NCBI GenBank assembly: GCA_910584525.1
Contig: CAJUAT010000050.1
Span: 1-19,481 of the forward strand
Origin: an uncultured Muribaculaceae bacterium
GTDB lineage: Bacteria; Bacteroidota; Bacteroidia; Bacteroidales; Muribaculaceae
Direction of reading: 5' to 3'
DNA: 19,481 nt
Shown piece after piece: positions 7,815 to 16,269 of the stretch. Made by a program: the position numbers and the translations under genes. Every line of letters begins with the position of its first letter. Positions within the stretch are counted from its first letter, which is position 1. The notes below the pieces were generated by a model, which saw only the letters and a list, made by a program, of their open reading frames with translations, did no database searches and was not told the origin of the DNA.

Positions 7815-9445
7815 GGTACAAAATCGGGTTTTGTGGATCGGAATATGTATCGCGCGAAGCCCATTCTGTCCCAAACCTCTTTTTGGTCAGCTTGGTCGAC
7901 TCTTAGAATAGTGAGGCTGTCGTGTCCGCCCTGAAAATAGCCGTCGAGCGAAAATCTTTCCGCAGCCGGTATGGAGTCGAGCGGTACACTTGTGAAAGTT
8001 ATGCCGTAGGGGGTGTATTGGTATATGGTCTGGGGGAAAATGCAGCTACCTTCAACCGTTCTCCCTGCCAGTACCTGCCGTGCCGCCTTTATGTAGGCGC
8101 TTTTCTTATAAGAGGCAGTCAGGGCCAGACCCGACACTGGAATTATACATAGCATGGCAGCTGCAAAATATGCAATCGGGATCCATTTCCGGCCTGACCG
8201 CACCATTTTCAGGAATGTAATGGGGACGACCAGCCATAGCTGCGGATTGTAACGCGCCCACCACGATTGGGCGAATATAAAGGCGGAGGCTATTGACAAT
8301 ATTACCACATAGTCTTCCGCTGTCACTTTCCTGTTTCTGCAGATGCGGCAAGCGGATGATATCACGCCTATCAGCAGGAGGAGTCCGAAAGACATGCCGA
8401 ATCCGTTAATCCGTGAATCGGTGTAAGGGGCTCTGGTGGGTGTGGAGTAGGAGAGAATAAAGTTGATAAACCGGTTATTTCCGAGAAATTCCTCGGGGGT
8501 ATTGCCGGTCATTATGTCTTCAGCGCCTTCGCCGAGCAATGGGTACAGCGGATTGCCGGCAGTACGGAAGTTGGTGACGTAAGGGTGATACGAGATAACC
8601 AGACTCCCCAATATTGCCGCTGTCAGCGAGATAAGCATGACTCGCCTGAGGGCCCGGTAATCTTTCTTCAGCAGGAACCATACCAGCATACCGAAAACAG
8701 TCAGTCCGGTGAAAAAGAATATGTTGAATTTTGTGCCGACGCCCAAGATGATTACCATAAACAGCCCGATGCCCGATACATGGCGGCATATGTCTTTATA
8801 TATGAGGAACCCGAAACCGATACTCAGCAGTATATAATAATAGAGACTGAAGTCGGTATAATATGAGAGTACCTGGGCGCAGCCTACCGGATTCAGTATC
8901 AGAAGGATTGTATACAGCCATTTTCTCCACGTCCTGATGCGTGGATACATACGGCCGGAAATATACCAGGCCAGCAGGGCGGTGGAGATTACCAGCAGAA
9001 GATTTACGGATTTGCCAATCTCGACATCGTGGAAGAGTATGCATACCGTTGCGGCCAGAGTCTCAAGACACTTGGCATAATGCAGCGACCATATGCTTGT
9101 GCCGGGTGGGCCGGCGGGTTGCAGGAAAGGATTCCATCCCTCTGCGAGCAGGACAACCATCTCCTGGTGGTAGCATTGTCCGTCGTAGCTGAAATCATAA
9201 AGGTGCGCCGTGAGAAATGCCGTCAGAAAGAATATGCCCGTATAGACCGCTGCGGAAATCAGCAGCGTCCTGAACCTGACAAACCTGACAAGTACCAGGA
9301 ATGCCGACAGCACACCGAAAGAGAATGTAAAGACCGATAAGGGGATGTCCAGAAAGAATCCCAGCGAGGATAGGATATAGGTCGCCCCCAGCGAGAAAAG
9401 GATGAGCAATCCGGAGGAGAAGCCTACGGAATCCAGTTTTTGCAT
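7811..9445 (-). CDS. Polytopic membrane protein, likely GT-C-like
   Basis: This 544-residue protein has about eleven hydrophobic segments. After the first three or four helices there is a soluble loop, DFSYDGQCYHQEMVVLLAEG, followed by WNPFLQP. An acidic residue in an early periplasmic loop followed by such a pattern is typical of GT-C glycosyltransferases, including O-antigen and dolichol-type enzymes. I cannot name the family or substrate. A second soluble region near the C terminus (about residues 455-544) follows the last helix. The ATG lies 11 bases after the prfB stop and the gene overlaps the next one by four bases, so prfB and both membrane proteins are probably one transcript. No promoter box is visible in the short gap. 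Confidence 0.75.
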   Translation of the reverse strand: MQKLDSVGFSSGLLILFSLGATYILSSLGFFLDIPLSVFTFSFGVLSAFLVLVRFVRFRTLLISAAVYTGIFFLTAFLTAHLYDFSYDGQCYHQEMVVLLAEGWNPFLQPAGPPGTSIWSLHYAKCLETLAATVCILFHDVEIGKSVNLLLVISTALLAWYISGRMYPRIRTWRKWLYTILLILNPVGCAQVLSYYTDFSLYYYILLSIGFGFLIYKDICRHVSGIGLFMVIILGVGTKFNIFFFTGLTVFGMLVWFLLKKDYRALRRVMLISLTAAILGSLVISYHPYVTNFRTAGNPLYPLLGEGAEDIMTGNTPEEFLGNNRFINFILSYSTPTRAPYTDSRINGFGMSFGLLLLIGVISSACRICRNRKVTAEDYVVILSIASAFIFAQSWWARYNPQLWLVVPITFLKMVRSGRKWIPIAYFAAAMLCIIPVSGLALTASYKKSAYIKAARQVLAGRTVEGSCIFPQTIYQYTPYGITFTSVPLDSIPAAERFSLDGYFQGGHDSLTILRVDQADQKEVWDRMGFARYIFRSTKPDFVP

Positions 9446-9456
9446 CGGGCCGTGCT

Positions 9457-10575
9457 CTACTCGTCGTCGGTCTGGGCGAACTCCATGAGGTATGCCTTTA
9501 TGAAGCCGTCGATATTACCGTCCATCACGGCATTGACGTCGCTGGTCTGGAAATTGGTGCGGTGGTCCTTGACGCGCCGGTCGTCGAAGACATAGCTGCG
9601 GATCTGCGAGCCCCATTCAATTTTCTTCTTGCCGGCCTCCACCTTTGCCTGTTCCTCCATGCGGTGGCGCAGCTCCTTGTCGTAGAGTATGGAACGCAGC
9701 TGGCGCATGGCGTTTTCCTTGTTCTTGGGCTGGTCGCGGGTCTCGGTATTCTCTATCAGAATCTCCTCTTCCTCGCCGGTATAGGGGTCGGTATACTGAT
9801 AGCGCAGACGCACTCCCGACTCCACCTTGTTGACGTTCTGGCCGCCGGCGCCTCCTGAACGGAAAGTGTCCCAGGAGATACGGGCCGGTTCCACATTGAC
9901 CTCTATCGAGTCGTCGACAAGCGGGGTGACAAATACGGATGCGAACGATGTCATGCGTTTGCCCTGGGCATTGTAGGGGCTTACGCGCACCAGACGGTGC
10001 ACGCCGTTCTCGCTCTTCAGAAAACCGTAGGCATAGTCGCCCTCGATGTTGATGGTCACCGACTTGATGCCGGCCTCGTCGCCTTCGAGGAGTTGCGCTA
10101 TCGACGTCTTGTAGCCATGCCGTTCGGCATATCGGAGGTAGAGACGCATAAGCATCTGCGCCCAGTCCTGACTCTCCGTGCCCCCGGCTCCCGAGTTGAT
10201 TTTCAGAACCACGTCCATCTTGTCTTCGTCACGACGAAGCATGTTGCGAAGCTCCAGTTTCTCCACCGACTCTTCCGCCGTGGCATACGCGGCGTCGATT
10301 TCCTCTTCGGTCACAAGCCCCTCTTTCAGGAAATCCATCGAGAGCCTGAGCTCTTCAAGCTGGCGAGTCAATGCCGTATACGAGTCTATCCAGAAGTGGA
10401 GACCCTTGATCTTGCGCATCTGGGCTTCCGCTTTCTCCCGGTCTTCCCAGAAATCCGCAACATGGGTGCGTAGCTCTTCCTCCTCAACTTCTATTTTCTT
10501 ATTCTCTATGTCGAGATAGCGGTTCAGGTCCTGAACCCGCCTTTCCAATTCCTTTAGCTGTTCTCCGGTTATCAT
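9457..10575 (-). CDS. prfB: Peptide chain release factor 2 (RF2)
   Basis: RF2 ends translation at UGA and UAA by hydrolysing peptidyl-tRNA on the ribosome. The 372-residue product has the N-terminal coiled-coil domain, the codon-recognition loop reading S-P-Y at 199-201 (S-P-F in E. coli) within HRLVRVSPYNAQGKRMTSF, and the catalytic GGQ at 244-246 in SGGAGGQNVNKVESGVRL. S-P rather than the P-x-T of RF1 supports RF2. The whole gene is one open frame: the E. coli frameshift position (Y-L-UGA-D) corresponds to residues Y20-L21-D22, encoded TAT CTC GAC at 10518-10510, so no programmed +1 frameshift is needed. A -7 promoter box ends five bases before the ATG. Two membrane protein genes follow closely on the same strand. 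Confidence 0.95.
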   Translation of the reverse strand: MITGEQLKELERRVQDLNRYLDIENKKIEVEEEELRTHVADFWEDREKAEAQMRKIKGLHFWIDSYTALTRQLEELRLSMDFLKEGLVTEEEIDAAYATAEESVEKLELRNMLRRDEDKMDVVLKINSGAGGTESQDWAQMLMRLYLRYAERHGYKTSIAQLLEGDEAGIKSVTINIEGDYAYGFLKSENGVHRLVRVSPYNAQGKRMTSFASVFVTPLVDDSIEVNVEPARISWDTFRSGGAGGQNVNKVESGVRLRYQYTDPYTGEEEEILIENTETRDQPKNKENAMRQLRSILYDKELRHRMEEQAKVEAGKKKIEWGSQIRSYVFDDRRVKDHRTNFQTSDVNAVMDGNIDGFIKAYLMEFAQTDDE

Positions 10576-10580
10576 GATTG

Positions 10581-10588
10581 CAAAATTA
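10581..10588 (-). promoter_or_regulatory. -7 promoter box of prfB, implying a very short leader
   Basis: On the minus strand TAATTTTG matches TAnnTTTG exactly and is followed by CAATC and then the prfB ATG. The expected start point falls within a few bases of the ATG, so the mRNA would be nearly leaderless. Upstream there is only a T-run, not a clear TTTG, at the -33 distance. Confidence 0.5.
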
Positions 10589-10637
10589 CTAATTTCCCAA
10601 CGGTTAAAAAAATCTAAGAGTCAAAACAGAGGATATG

Positions 10638-10645
10638 TACGTTTG
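10638..10645 (+). promoter_or_regulatory. -7 promoter box for the 74-residue membrane protein gene
   Basis: TACGTTTG matches TAnnTTTG. Transcription would start near 10650 and give a leader of about 65 bases before the ATG at 10715. No -33 TTTG is seen. The box is back to back with the prfB promoter 50 bases away. Confidence 0.4.
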
Positions 10646-10714
10646 TTGTTACTATGCAAGGGTCAGATATGGCTCTTATGCAACAGTCTTGACTTTAATC
10701 TTTAATCTGAAATT

Positions 10715-10939
10715 ATGAAAAAGACAGAAGAACTGCATGAAGAAGGGCGTGAGATGCTGGAGCATGCCATGTGTCCGCATTATCATACGGTTAAGAAGTA
10801 TGTACGTCTGGGACATCTGGCCATAGCCGTTGCCACATTCGGCATGGCGATAGCCGCCGTGTGCAAGCTGGGCAAGATCCATCACGATGTGAAGGTGCTT
10901 GAGCGTGACCTCGGTCATAGAAAACATCATCTTCTCTGA
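10715..10939 (+). CDS. Small single-pass membrane protein, unknown function
   Basis: This is a 74-residue protein I do not recognise. A charged, His-containing N-terminal part (about 1-32) is followed by one hydrophobic segment (about 33-51, rich in Ala, Ile, Val) and a strongly basic, His-rich tail ending in HRKHHLL. The layout resembles small inner-membrane proteins. It is divergent from prfB with its own candidate promoter, and its stop lies one base from the folK stop on the other strand, so it is isolated from any operon. The codons look like those of its neighbours and the start is AATTATG with an AT-rich upstream region. It is probably real because the reading frame fills the gap between two well-defined genes and has a coherent membrane layout. 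Confidence 0.6.
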   Translation: MKKTEELHEEGREMLEHAMCPHYHTVKKYVRLGHLAIAVATFGMAIAAVCKLGKIHHDVKVLERDLGHRKHHLL

Positions 10940-10940
10940 T

Positions 10941-11435
10941 TTAGAGCACACACGCAGACTCGTCGGTCTTCTGGCTGTCGAGTTCTTCGAGCATCTCGCT
11001 GCAGGTTTTGCCTGTGGCGGGATGTTTCCATATGGGGGCCAGTTCGGCCATGGGCCGCAGGAAGAACTCTCTTTCGGGGAGCCGGGGATGGGGGACTGTC
11101 AGCCCGGGCAGGTCGATCTCAAGTTCGTCGACGGCCACTATGTCAATATCTATTGTTCTGTCGGCGTAGCTGCCGTCGGCATTGCGGTGAGGCGCGTCGT
11201 CCAGCTCTTTCTCTATGGTCTGCAGACTGTGGAGCATCTCTTCGGGCGGGAGCGCCGATACGAGCCGTATGCCGACGTTCATGAACGTGTTGGGACTCTC
11301 ATACCCCCACGGCTCGCTCTCCATGGCCTTCGACATGTCGAACCAGCCGTAAAGCCCCATGATGCGCTGCAGCGCCCGGCTGATGTTAAGCCTCCGGTCG
11401 CCAAGGTTGCTCCCTATGTTGATGAAGTAATTCAT
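10941..11435 (-). CDS. folK: 2-amino-4-hydroxy-6-hydroxymethyldihydropteridine pyrophosphokinase
   Basis: HPPK transfers pyrophosphate from ATP to 6-hydroxymethyl-7,8-dihydropterin in folate synthesis in the cytoplasm. The 164-residue protein has the start INIGSNLGDR, the pterin-loop region MESEPWGYESPNTFMNVGI, the Mg/ATP signature DRTIDIDIVAVDE, and VPHPRLPEREFFLRPMAEL, all family hallmarks. I start at ATG 11435 (MNYFINIGSNLG). An earlier in-frame ATG at 11489 would add 18 residues encoded by the hairpin at 11451-11492. It is a single-domain enzyme, not fused to FolB or FolP. It lies downstream of infB, 73 bases away across a strong hairpin, so it may be read through from infB or have its own promoter. 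Its 3' end is one base from the small plus-strand gene. Confidence 0.93.
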   Translation of the reverse strand: MNYFINIGSNLGDRRLNISRALQRIMGLYGWFDMSKAMESEPWGYESPNTFMNVGIRLVSALPPEEMLHSLQTIEKELDDAPHRNADGSYADRTIDIDIVAVDELEIDLPGLTVPHPRLPEREFFLRPMAELAPIWKHPATGKTCSEMLEELDSQKTDESACVL

Positions 11436-11450
11436 GTTTGTTTGATAAAG

Positions 11451-11492
11451 GAAATGCCGGGATGTTCCCCGTGGGGGACACTCCGGCATTTC
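11451..11492 (-). terminator. Long hairpin between infB and folK, terminator or attenuator
   Basis: GAAATGCCGG (11451-11460) is a perfect 10-base inverted repeat of CCGGCATTTC (11483-11492). Inside, TCCCC (11466-11470) pairs with GGGGA (11474-11478) around GTG, with a small internal loop between the two helices. It begins 17 bases after the infB stop. On the minus strand it is followed by CTTTATC, a poor T-run, so partial termination or mRNA 3' protection is as likely as full termination. Confidence 0.55.
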
Positions 11493-11508
11493 TTATGCTT
11501 ATGTTTCC

Positions 11509-14430
11509 TTATTTGAGGGATTTTTTAACCTCCACTTCCTCGAAGGCTTCTATGAGGTCGCCCTCCCGGATGTCGTTGTATCCCTGTACGGAGAGGCCGC
11601 AGTCGTAGCCGGAGAGCACTTCCTTGGCGTCGTCCTTGAATCGCTTGAGGCTTCCGAGTTCGCCGGTATATATCACGATACCGTCGCGGATCACGCGCAC
11701 TTTGGCGGTGCGTTTGATTTTGCCGTCGCGTACCAGGGCGCCGGCAATCGTGCCCACCTTCGATATGTGGTATGTCTGGAGCACTTCGGCGTTGCCGATA
11801 ATCTCTTCCTTGATTTCGGGGGCGAGCATGCCTTCCATGGCGTCGCGTACTTCCTCAATGGCTTTGTAAATCACGGAGTAGAGACGTATTTCTACGCCTT
11901 CCTGTTCGGCTTCCTTGCGGGCCTGCGCCGAGGGACGCACCTGGAAGCCGATGATGATGGCGTCGGAGGCTGCGGCCAGGGTGACGTCGCTTTCGGATAT
12001 CGCTCCCACTCCTTTGTGCAGCACGTTTACCTGTACTTCGGGTGTGGAGAGCTTCAGCAGCGCGTCGCTGAGAGCCTCGATGGAGCCGTCGACATCTCCC
12101 TTGACCACGAGGTTGAGCTCGTGGAAGTCGTTGAGGGCGCGGCGACGGCCAAGCTCTTCAAGACCGAGACGCTTCTTGGTGCGCAGACCAAGCTCGCGCT
12201 GCAGCTGCTCGCGCTTGTTGGTGATCTCGCGGGCCTCCTGCTCGCTGCCCATCACGTTGAAGGTGTCGCCGGCTGTAGGTGCGCCGTTCAGTCCCAGCAC
12301 CTGTACTGGCGTGGCAGGCCCTGCTTCCTTTACGCGCTGGTTTCGCTCGTTGAACATTGCCTTGACCTTGCCGTAGTTGGTGCCGGCCATGATTACGTCT
12401 CCTACTCGCAGCGTGCCGTTCTGTACCAGCACCGTAGCCACGTAACCGCGGCCCTTGTCGAGACTCGACTCTATCACCGAGCCTACGGCATTGCGGTTAG
12501 GATTGGCCTTAAGGTCCAGAAGCTCCGCTTCCAGAAGCACTTTCTCCATGAGTTCGTCGACGCCTATTCCTTTCTTAGCCGATATGTCCTGACTCTGGTA
12601 TTTGCCGCCCCATTCCTCCACGAGGTAGTTCATGTTGGCGAGTTCCTCCTTGATTTTGTCGGGGTTTGCGGCAGGCTTGTCAATCTTGTTGATGGCGAAC
12701 ACCATTGGGACTCCGGCAGCCGAGGCATGGTTGATTGCCTCAATGGTCTGCGGCATCACGTCGTCGTCGGCAGCCACGATGATGATGGCGAGGTCGGTCA
12801 CTTTGGCGCCACGGGCACGCATGGCTGTAAACGCCTCGTGACCGGGCGTGTCGAGGAACGTGATGTGGCGACCGTCGCCAAGCTTGACGTTATAGGCGCC
12901 GATATGCTGCGTGATGCCGCCGGCCTCGCCGGCTATCACGTTGGCCTTGCGGATATAGTCGAGGAGCGACGTCTTGCCATGGTCCACATGTCCCATCACC
13001 GTCACGATGGGCGGACGGCTCTCCAGGTCTTCTTCCTTGTCCTCGGGATTCTCTATGGCCTCCGTCACGTCGGCCGACACAAACTCCGTCTCATAGCCGA
13101 ATTCCTCGGCCACGATATTGATTGTCTCGGCATCCAGACGCTGGTTGATGGATACCATCACGCCGAGATTCATACAGGTGGCGATAACCTTGTTGACGGG
13201 TATGTCCATAAGGCTTGCGAGGTCGTTGGCGGTGACGAACTCGGTGATTTTGAGCACCTTGCTTTCGGCAGCCTCGCGTTCGGCGTTGGCCAGCTCGCGG
13301 TTGTGCATCTCTTCGCGGCGTTCCTTGCGGAATTTCACCGCCTTCTTGGTGGTTTTGTTGGTGAGGCGTGCCAGCGTCTCCTTTACCTGCTTCTGAACGT
13401 CTTCGGCGCTCACCTCCTGTTTGGCGTTTGCGCGGTTCTGGGGATTTCCGCCACCGCCGCCACGGCGGCGCCGTGAGGAGCCTCCCTGGTTCTGGCCGGC
13501 GGCTCGTGGCTGGTCGGGTCGCTGCGGACGCTTGTCCTGCCCGAAGCCCGGCTGCTGCGAGGCTTTCTCCACATCCACCTTTTCCTTGCCTATGCGTTTG
13601 CGTTTGCGCTCGGAACGGCTCTTCTTCTTAGGTCTGGTGGCCGAGTTGATGGCCGACAGGTCGATTTGGCCCACTACCTTGAGACCGGGCATTTCAGGTG
13701 TGGTGGCGCGGAAGGAGGTGACAGCCTCCGTCTTGGGTGTCTCGGATGATTCTGGCGTCGATGGCTTCATCTCAGGTTTTTCCGTGGTTTGGGTTGTTGA
13801 TGCCGGCTTCGGCTGCCGGGTCTCTGCCTCGGTAGCCGTGGCTTTGGGCTTGACGGCGTCAGTTTTCTCCATCTTGGGAGTCTCGGCTTCGGGAGCCTTG
13901 GCTTCGGCCTTTTCCACCTTGGGCTTTTCAGGCTCGGGAGTCACAGCCTTTGTAGCCTCGCTCGCGGGAACGGAGGCGCCAGCGCCGTGAGCCTCCGCCT
14001 TGGGAGCCTCAGCGAGGGGTTTCTCTGTTTTCGGGGCTTCTGTTTTCGGGGCTTCCTTGTCGGGTGTTACAGCGGCACGCGGATGTTCAAGGTCGATGGT
14101 TCCTAAGATGCGTGGGCCGGCAAGCCGCGGCGCCCCCTCGGGCTCCTGGCTCTTCTGTGCACGCTCCTTGCGCTCCTCCCGCTTCTTCTCGCGGTCTTCT
14201 TCCCGGTCTTTCTTCTCCTCGCGACGGGTATTGATGATTTGTTCGGCTACAGCTTTGGCATCCTTGTCCTTGCTGAATTCCTTGGTGAGGAGTGCTACGG
14301 CTTCGGCGTCGATGCGGGCATTCAGGAGATTGCCGGCCTCGACTTCGATGTTGTGTTTCCGTAGAAACTCAACTGCCGTGTTGACCCCTACATTGAGATC
14401 TTTGGCTACTTTACTTATCTTTGTGCGCAT
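11509..14430 (-). CDS. infB: Translation initiation factor IF-2
   Basis: This GTPase brings fMet-tRNA to the 30S subunit and promotes subunit joining. The 973-residue product has an N-terminal IF2_N domain (about 1-55), then a long charged and Pro/Ala/Glu/Lys-rich linker (about 65-390) with repeats such as EAPKTEAPKTEKP and Gly-rich RRRRGGGGGNP (about 320-329), then a second IF2_N domain (about 393-446). The GTPase has G1 GHVDHGKT (480-487), G2 in GGITQHIGAY (504-513), G3 DTPGH (527-531), G4 NKID (581-584) and G5 SAK (617-619). The tRNA-binding domains follow, ending in EVKKSLK. The linker makes it longer than E. coli IF-2 (890). It lies 67 bases after nusA, in the usual rimP-nusA-infB order. 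No internal start for a short isoform is evident. Confidence 0.97.
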   Translation of the reverse strand: MRTKISKVAKDLNVGVNTAVEFLRKHNIEVEAGNLLNARIDAEAVALLTKEFSKDKDAKAVAEQIINTRREEKKDREEDREKKREERKERAQKSQEPEGAPRLAGPRILGTIDLEHPRAAVTPDKEAPKTEAPKTEKPLAEAPKAEAHGAGASVPASEATKAVTPEPEKPKVEKAEAKAPEAETPKMEKTDAVKPKATATEAETRQPKPASTTQTTEKPEMKPSTPESSETPKTEAVTSFRATTPEMPGLKVVGQIDLSAINSATRPKKKSRSERKRKRIGKEKVDVEKASQQPGFGQDKRPQRPDQPRAAGQNQGGSSRRRRGGGGGNPQNRANAKQEVSAEDVQKQVKETLARLTNKTTKKAVKFRKERREEMHNRELANAEREAAESKVLKITEFVTANDLASLMDIPVNKVIATCMNLGVMVSINQRLDAETINIVAEEFGYETEFVSADVTEAIENPEDKEEDLESRPPIVTVMGHVDHGKTSLLDYIRKANVIAGEAGGITQHIGAYNVKLGDGRHITFLDTPGHEAFTAMRARGAKVTDLAIIIVAADDDVMPQTIEAINHASAAGVPMVFAINKIDKPAANPDKIKEELANMNYLVEEWGGKYQSQDISAKKGIGVDELMEKVLLEAELLDLKANPNRNAVGSVIESSLDKGRGYVATVLVQNGTLRVGDVIMAGTNYGKVKAMFNERNQRVKEAGPATPVQVLGLNGAPTAGDTFNVMGSEQEAREITNKREQLQRELGLRTKKRLGLEELGRRRALNDFHELNLVVKGDVDGSIEALSDALLKLSTPEVQVNVLHKGVGAISESDVTLAAASDAIIIGFQVRPSAQARKEAEQEGVEIRLYSVIYKAIEEVRDAMEGMLAPEIKEEIIGNAEVLQTYHISKVGTIAGALVRDGKIKRTAKVRVIRDGIVIYTGELGSLKRFKDDAKEVLSGYDCGLSVQGYNDIREGDLIEAFEEVEVKKSLK

Positions 14431-14497
14431 ATGCTGTGTTAGACTCTTTAAAATCGGTAGGCGTTAAGCCCGTAATAATCTCGCGGTGGAAGGGGTG

Positions 14498-15745
14498 TCA
14501 GTCCTCGAACTCGGCTTTGAGCACGCTGATCACCTGGTCGAGGGTAGAATCCTCGAGGTCAGCCTGGTCGAGCACCTCGCGGGGTGCGTTGAGCACGGCT
14601 TTGGCTGTGTCGAGACCCAGGTTCTTCAGAGCCTCGATGACCCAGTCGTCAATCTCGTCGCGGAATTCGTCGAGATAGATGTCCTCCTCGCCCTCCTCGA
14701 TGTCACGGTATACGTCGATGGCGTAACCGGTAAGCATCGTTGCCAGACGTATGTTGAGGCCTCCCTTGCCGATGGCGAGGCTTACCTCCTCGGGACGCAG
14801 GAATACCTCAGCCTTCTTCTCCTCTTCGTCGAGACGTATGCTGCTGATTTTAGCGGGGCTGAGGGCACGCTGCACATACAGCTGGGGATTGGACGTGTAG
14901 CTTATCACGTCGATATTCTCGTTGCGCAGCTCACGGACTATGCCGTGGATGCGGCTTCCCTTGATGCCCACGCAGGCTCCTACCGGGTCGATGCGGTCGT
15001 CGTAGCTCTCCACCGCTATCTTGGCGCGCTCGCCAGGCTTGCGGGCCACATCCTTGATCGTGATCAGGCCGTCGTTGACCTCCGGAACCTCCTGCTCGAA
15101 GAGACGACGCAGAAAACGCTCGTCGGTGCGGCTCACTATAACCTTGGGATTGTTGTTGGTATTGTCCACGCGCTTTACGATGGCACGCACCATATCGCCC
15201 TTGTGGAAGAAGTCGCCGGGAATCTGCTCTTCCTTCGGCATGATAAGCTCGTTCTGCTCTTCGTCGAGCAGAAGCATCTCGCGCTTCCATATCTGATGCA
15301 CCTCGCCGGTGATAAGCTCTCCCTCCAGGTCCTTGAATTTATTGTAAATGGCTTCTTTCTGCAGGTCGAGAATCTTTGACTGCAGGGTCTGGCGCAGGTT
15401 GAGTATGGCGCGGCGACCGAAGTCCTGGAAGTAAATCTGCTTTACCACTTCCTCGCCCAGCTCCGCCTCGGGGTCAATCTCCCGCGCATCGCTAAGCCCG
15501 ATCTGAAGATCCTTGTTGTCGACCTTGTCGTCGGGCACTACCTCCAGGTTCTGGTAAATCTCGCAGTCGCCCTTGTCGGGGTTCATGATCACATCGAAAT
15601 TCTCGTCCGACCTGAACATCTTTGCCAGCACGTTGCGGAACGATTCTTCCAGAACCGATATCATCGTGGTCTTGTCGATGTTCTTGAGCTCTTTGAACTC
15701 GGCGAACCGGTCGACCATATTCACAGTCTCTGCTTTCTTTGCCAT
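14498..15745 (-). CDS. nusA: Transcription termination/antitermination factor NusA
   Basis: NusA binds RNA polymerase and nascent RNA and modulates pausing, termination and antitermination. The 415-residue protein has the N-terminal polymerase-binding domain (about 1-130, with EESFRNVLAKMF), an S1 domain (about 135-200, GELITGEVHQIWKREMLLL), and two KH domains with GIKGSRIHGIVREL (about 285) and GKGGLNIRLATML (about 340). The C terminus is a short acidic stretch, DDWVIEALKNLGL to KAEFED. It lacks the two long acidic repeats of E. coli NusA (495 residues) and is of the shorter type found in most bacteria. The start is ATG 15745, 39 bases after rimP. Synthesis is probably governed by the leader upstream of rimP. 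Confidence 0.97.
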   Translation of the reverse strand: MAKKAETVNMVDRFAEFKELKNIDKTTMISVLEESFRNVLAKMFRSDENFDVIMNPDKGDCEIYQNLEVVPDDKVDNKDLQIGLSDAREIDPEAELGEEVVKQIYFQDFGRRAILNLRQTLQSKILDLQKEAIYNKFKDLEGELITGEVHQIWKREMLLLDEEQNELIMPKEEQIPGDFFHKGDMVRAIVKRVDNTNNNPKVIVSRTDERFLRRLFEQEVPEVNDGLITIKDVARKPGERAKIAVESYDDRIDPVGACVGIKGSRIHGIVRELRNENIDVISYTSNPQLYVQRALSPAKISSIRLDEEEKKAEVFLRPEEVSLAIGKGGLNIRLATMLTGYAIDVYRDIEEGEEDIYLDEFRDEIDDWVIEALKNLGLDTAKAVLNAPREVLDQADLEDSTLDQVISVLKAEFED

Positions 15746-15784
15746 AAGGCTATCGTATGATATTTTGTGGAGCCATGCTCCGTG

Positions 15785-16252
15785 TTAAAACTTCAAATCC
15801 ACGCAAACCGATTTTACGGCGTCATATGGGAACGACTCGCGGCGGGCCACCTCTACGGGACGCTTGGCTCCTTCGGGCTTCTCCTTCACGAGGTATTCCA
15901 CGGTGAAGTCGTTGTCGCCGGCCTCTCTGAGGATGGCGTGAAGCTTGCGCCCGTCGTTGGTGAGCACTTCCACATCCTGACCGATGTTCTTGAGATACTG
16001 ACGCTTTACCTTGAAAGGTGCCGTAAGTCCCGCCGACCCTACCTCAAGCTCGTAGTCGTCGGAATCGTTGTCGCGAGGAAACGCTTCCTCTATCTTCCGC
16101 GACAGCTCGGCACAGAAATCGATGTCCACTCCTTCGTCGCTGTCGATCTCCACAACGTAGCGGTCGCCCGGCTCCGAGCTTACTCCTATCAGGTAATACT
16201 CGCTGCCGGTAAGCTCTTTCTCTATCAGCTCTGTCAATGCCCGGGTATCCAT
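15785..16252 (-). CDS. rimP: Ribosome maturation factor RimP
   Basis: RimP helps assemble the 30S subunit. The 155-residue protein fits the two-domain family: an N-terminal alpha-beta domain with DRYVVEIDSDEGVDIDFCAELSRKIEEAF, the junction YELEVGSAGLTAPFKVKRQY (family pattern YxLEVSSPGxxRPL) around residue 75, and a C-terminal Sm-like barrel with VEVLTNDGRKLHAILREA. The usual S-P-G is S-A-G here. It opens the rimP-nusA-infB cluster and is divergent from dnaX. The ATG at 16252 begins MDTRALTELIE. A palindrome, two hairpins and a -7 box occupy the 120 bases upstream. Confidence 0.93.
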   Translation of the reverse strand: MDTRALTELIEKELTGSEYYLIGVSSEPGDRYVVEIDSDEGVDIDFCAELSRKIEEAFPRDNDSDDYELEVGSAGLTAPFKVKRQYLKNIGQDVEVLTNDGRKLHAILREAGDNDFTVEYLVKEKPEGAKRPVEVARRESFPYDAVKSVCVDLKF

Positions 16253-16269
16253 AGTATCGGTATGCTATA

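Noticed and set aside
11767..13476. Long open frame of 569 codons on the plus strand inside infB
   Set aside because: It is the complement of the IF-2 coding sequence, whose GTPase motifs are intact. The antisense product has no coherent domains and the long frame follows from GC-rich codon use.
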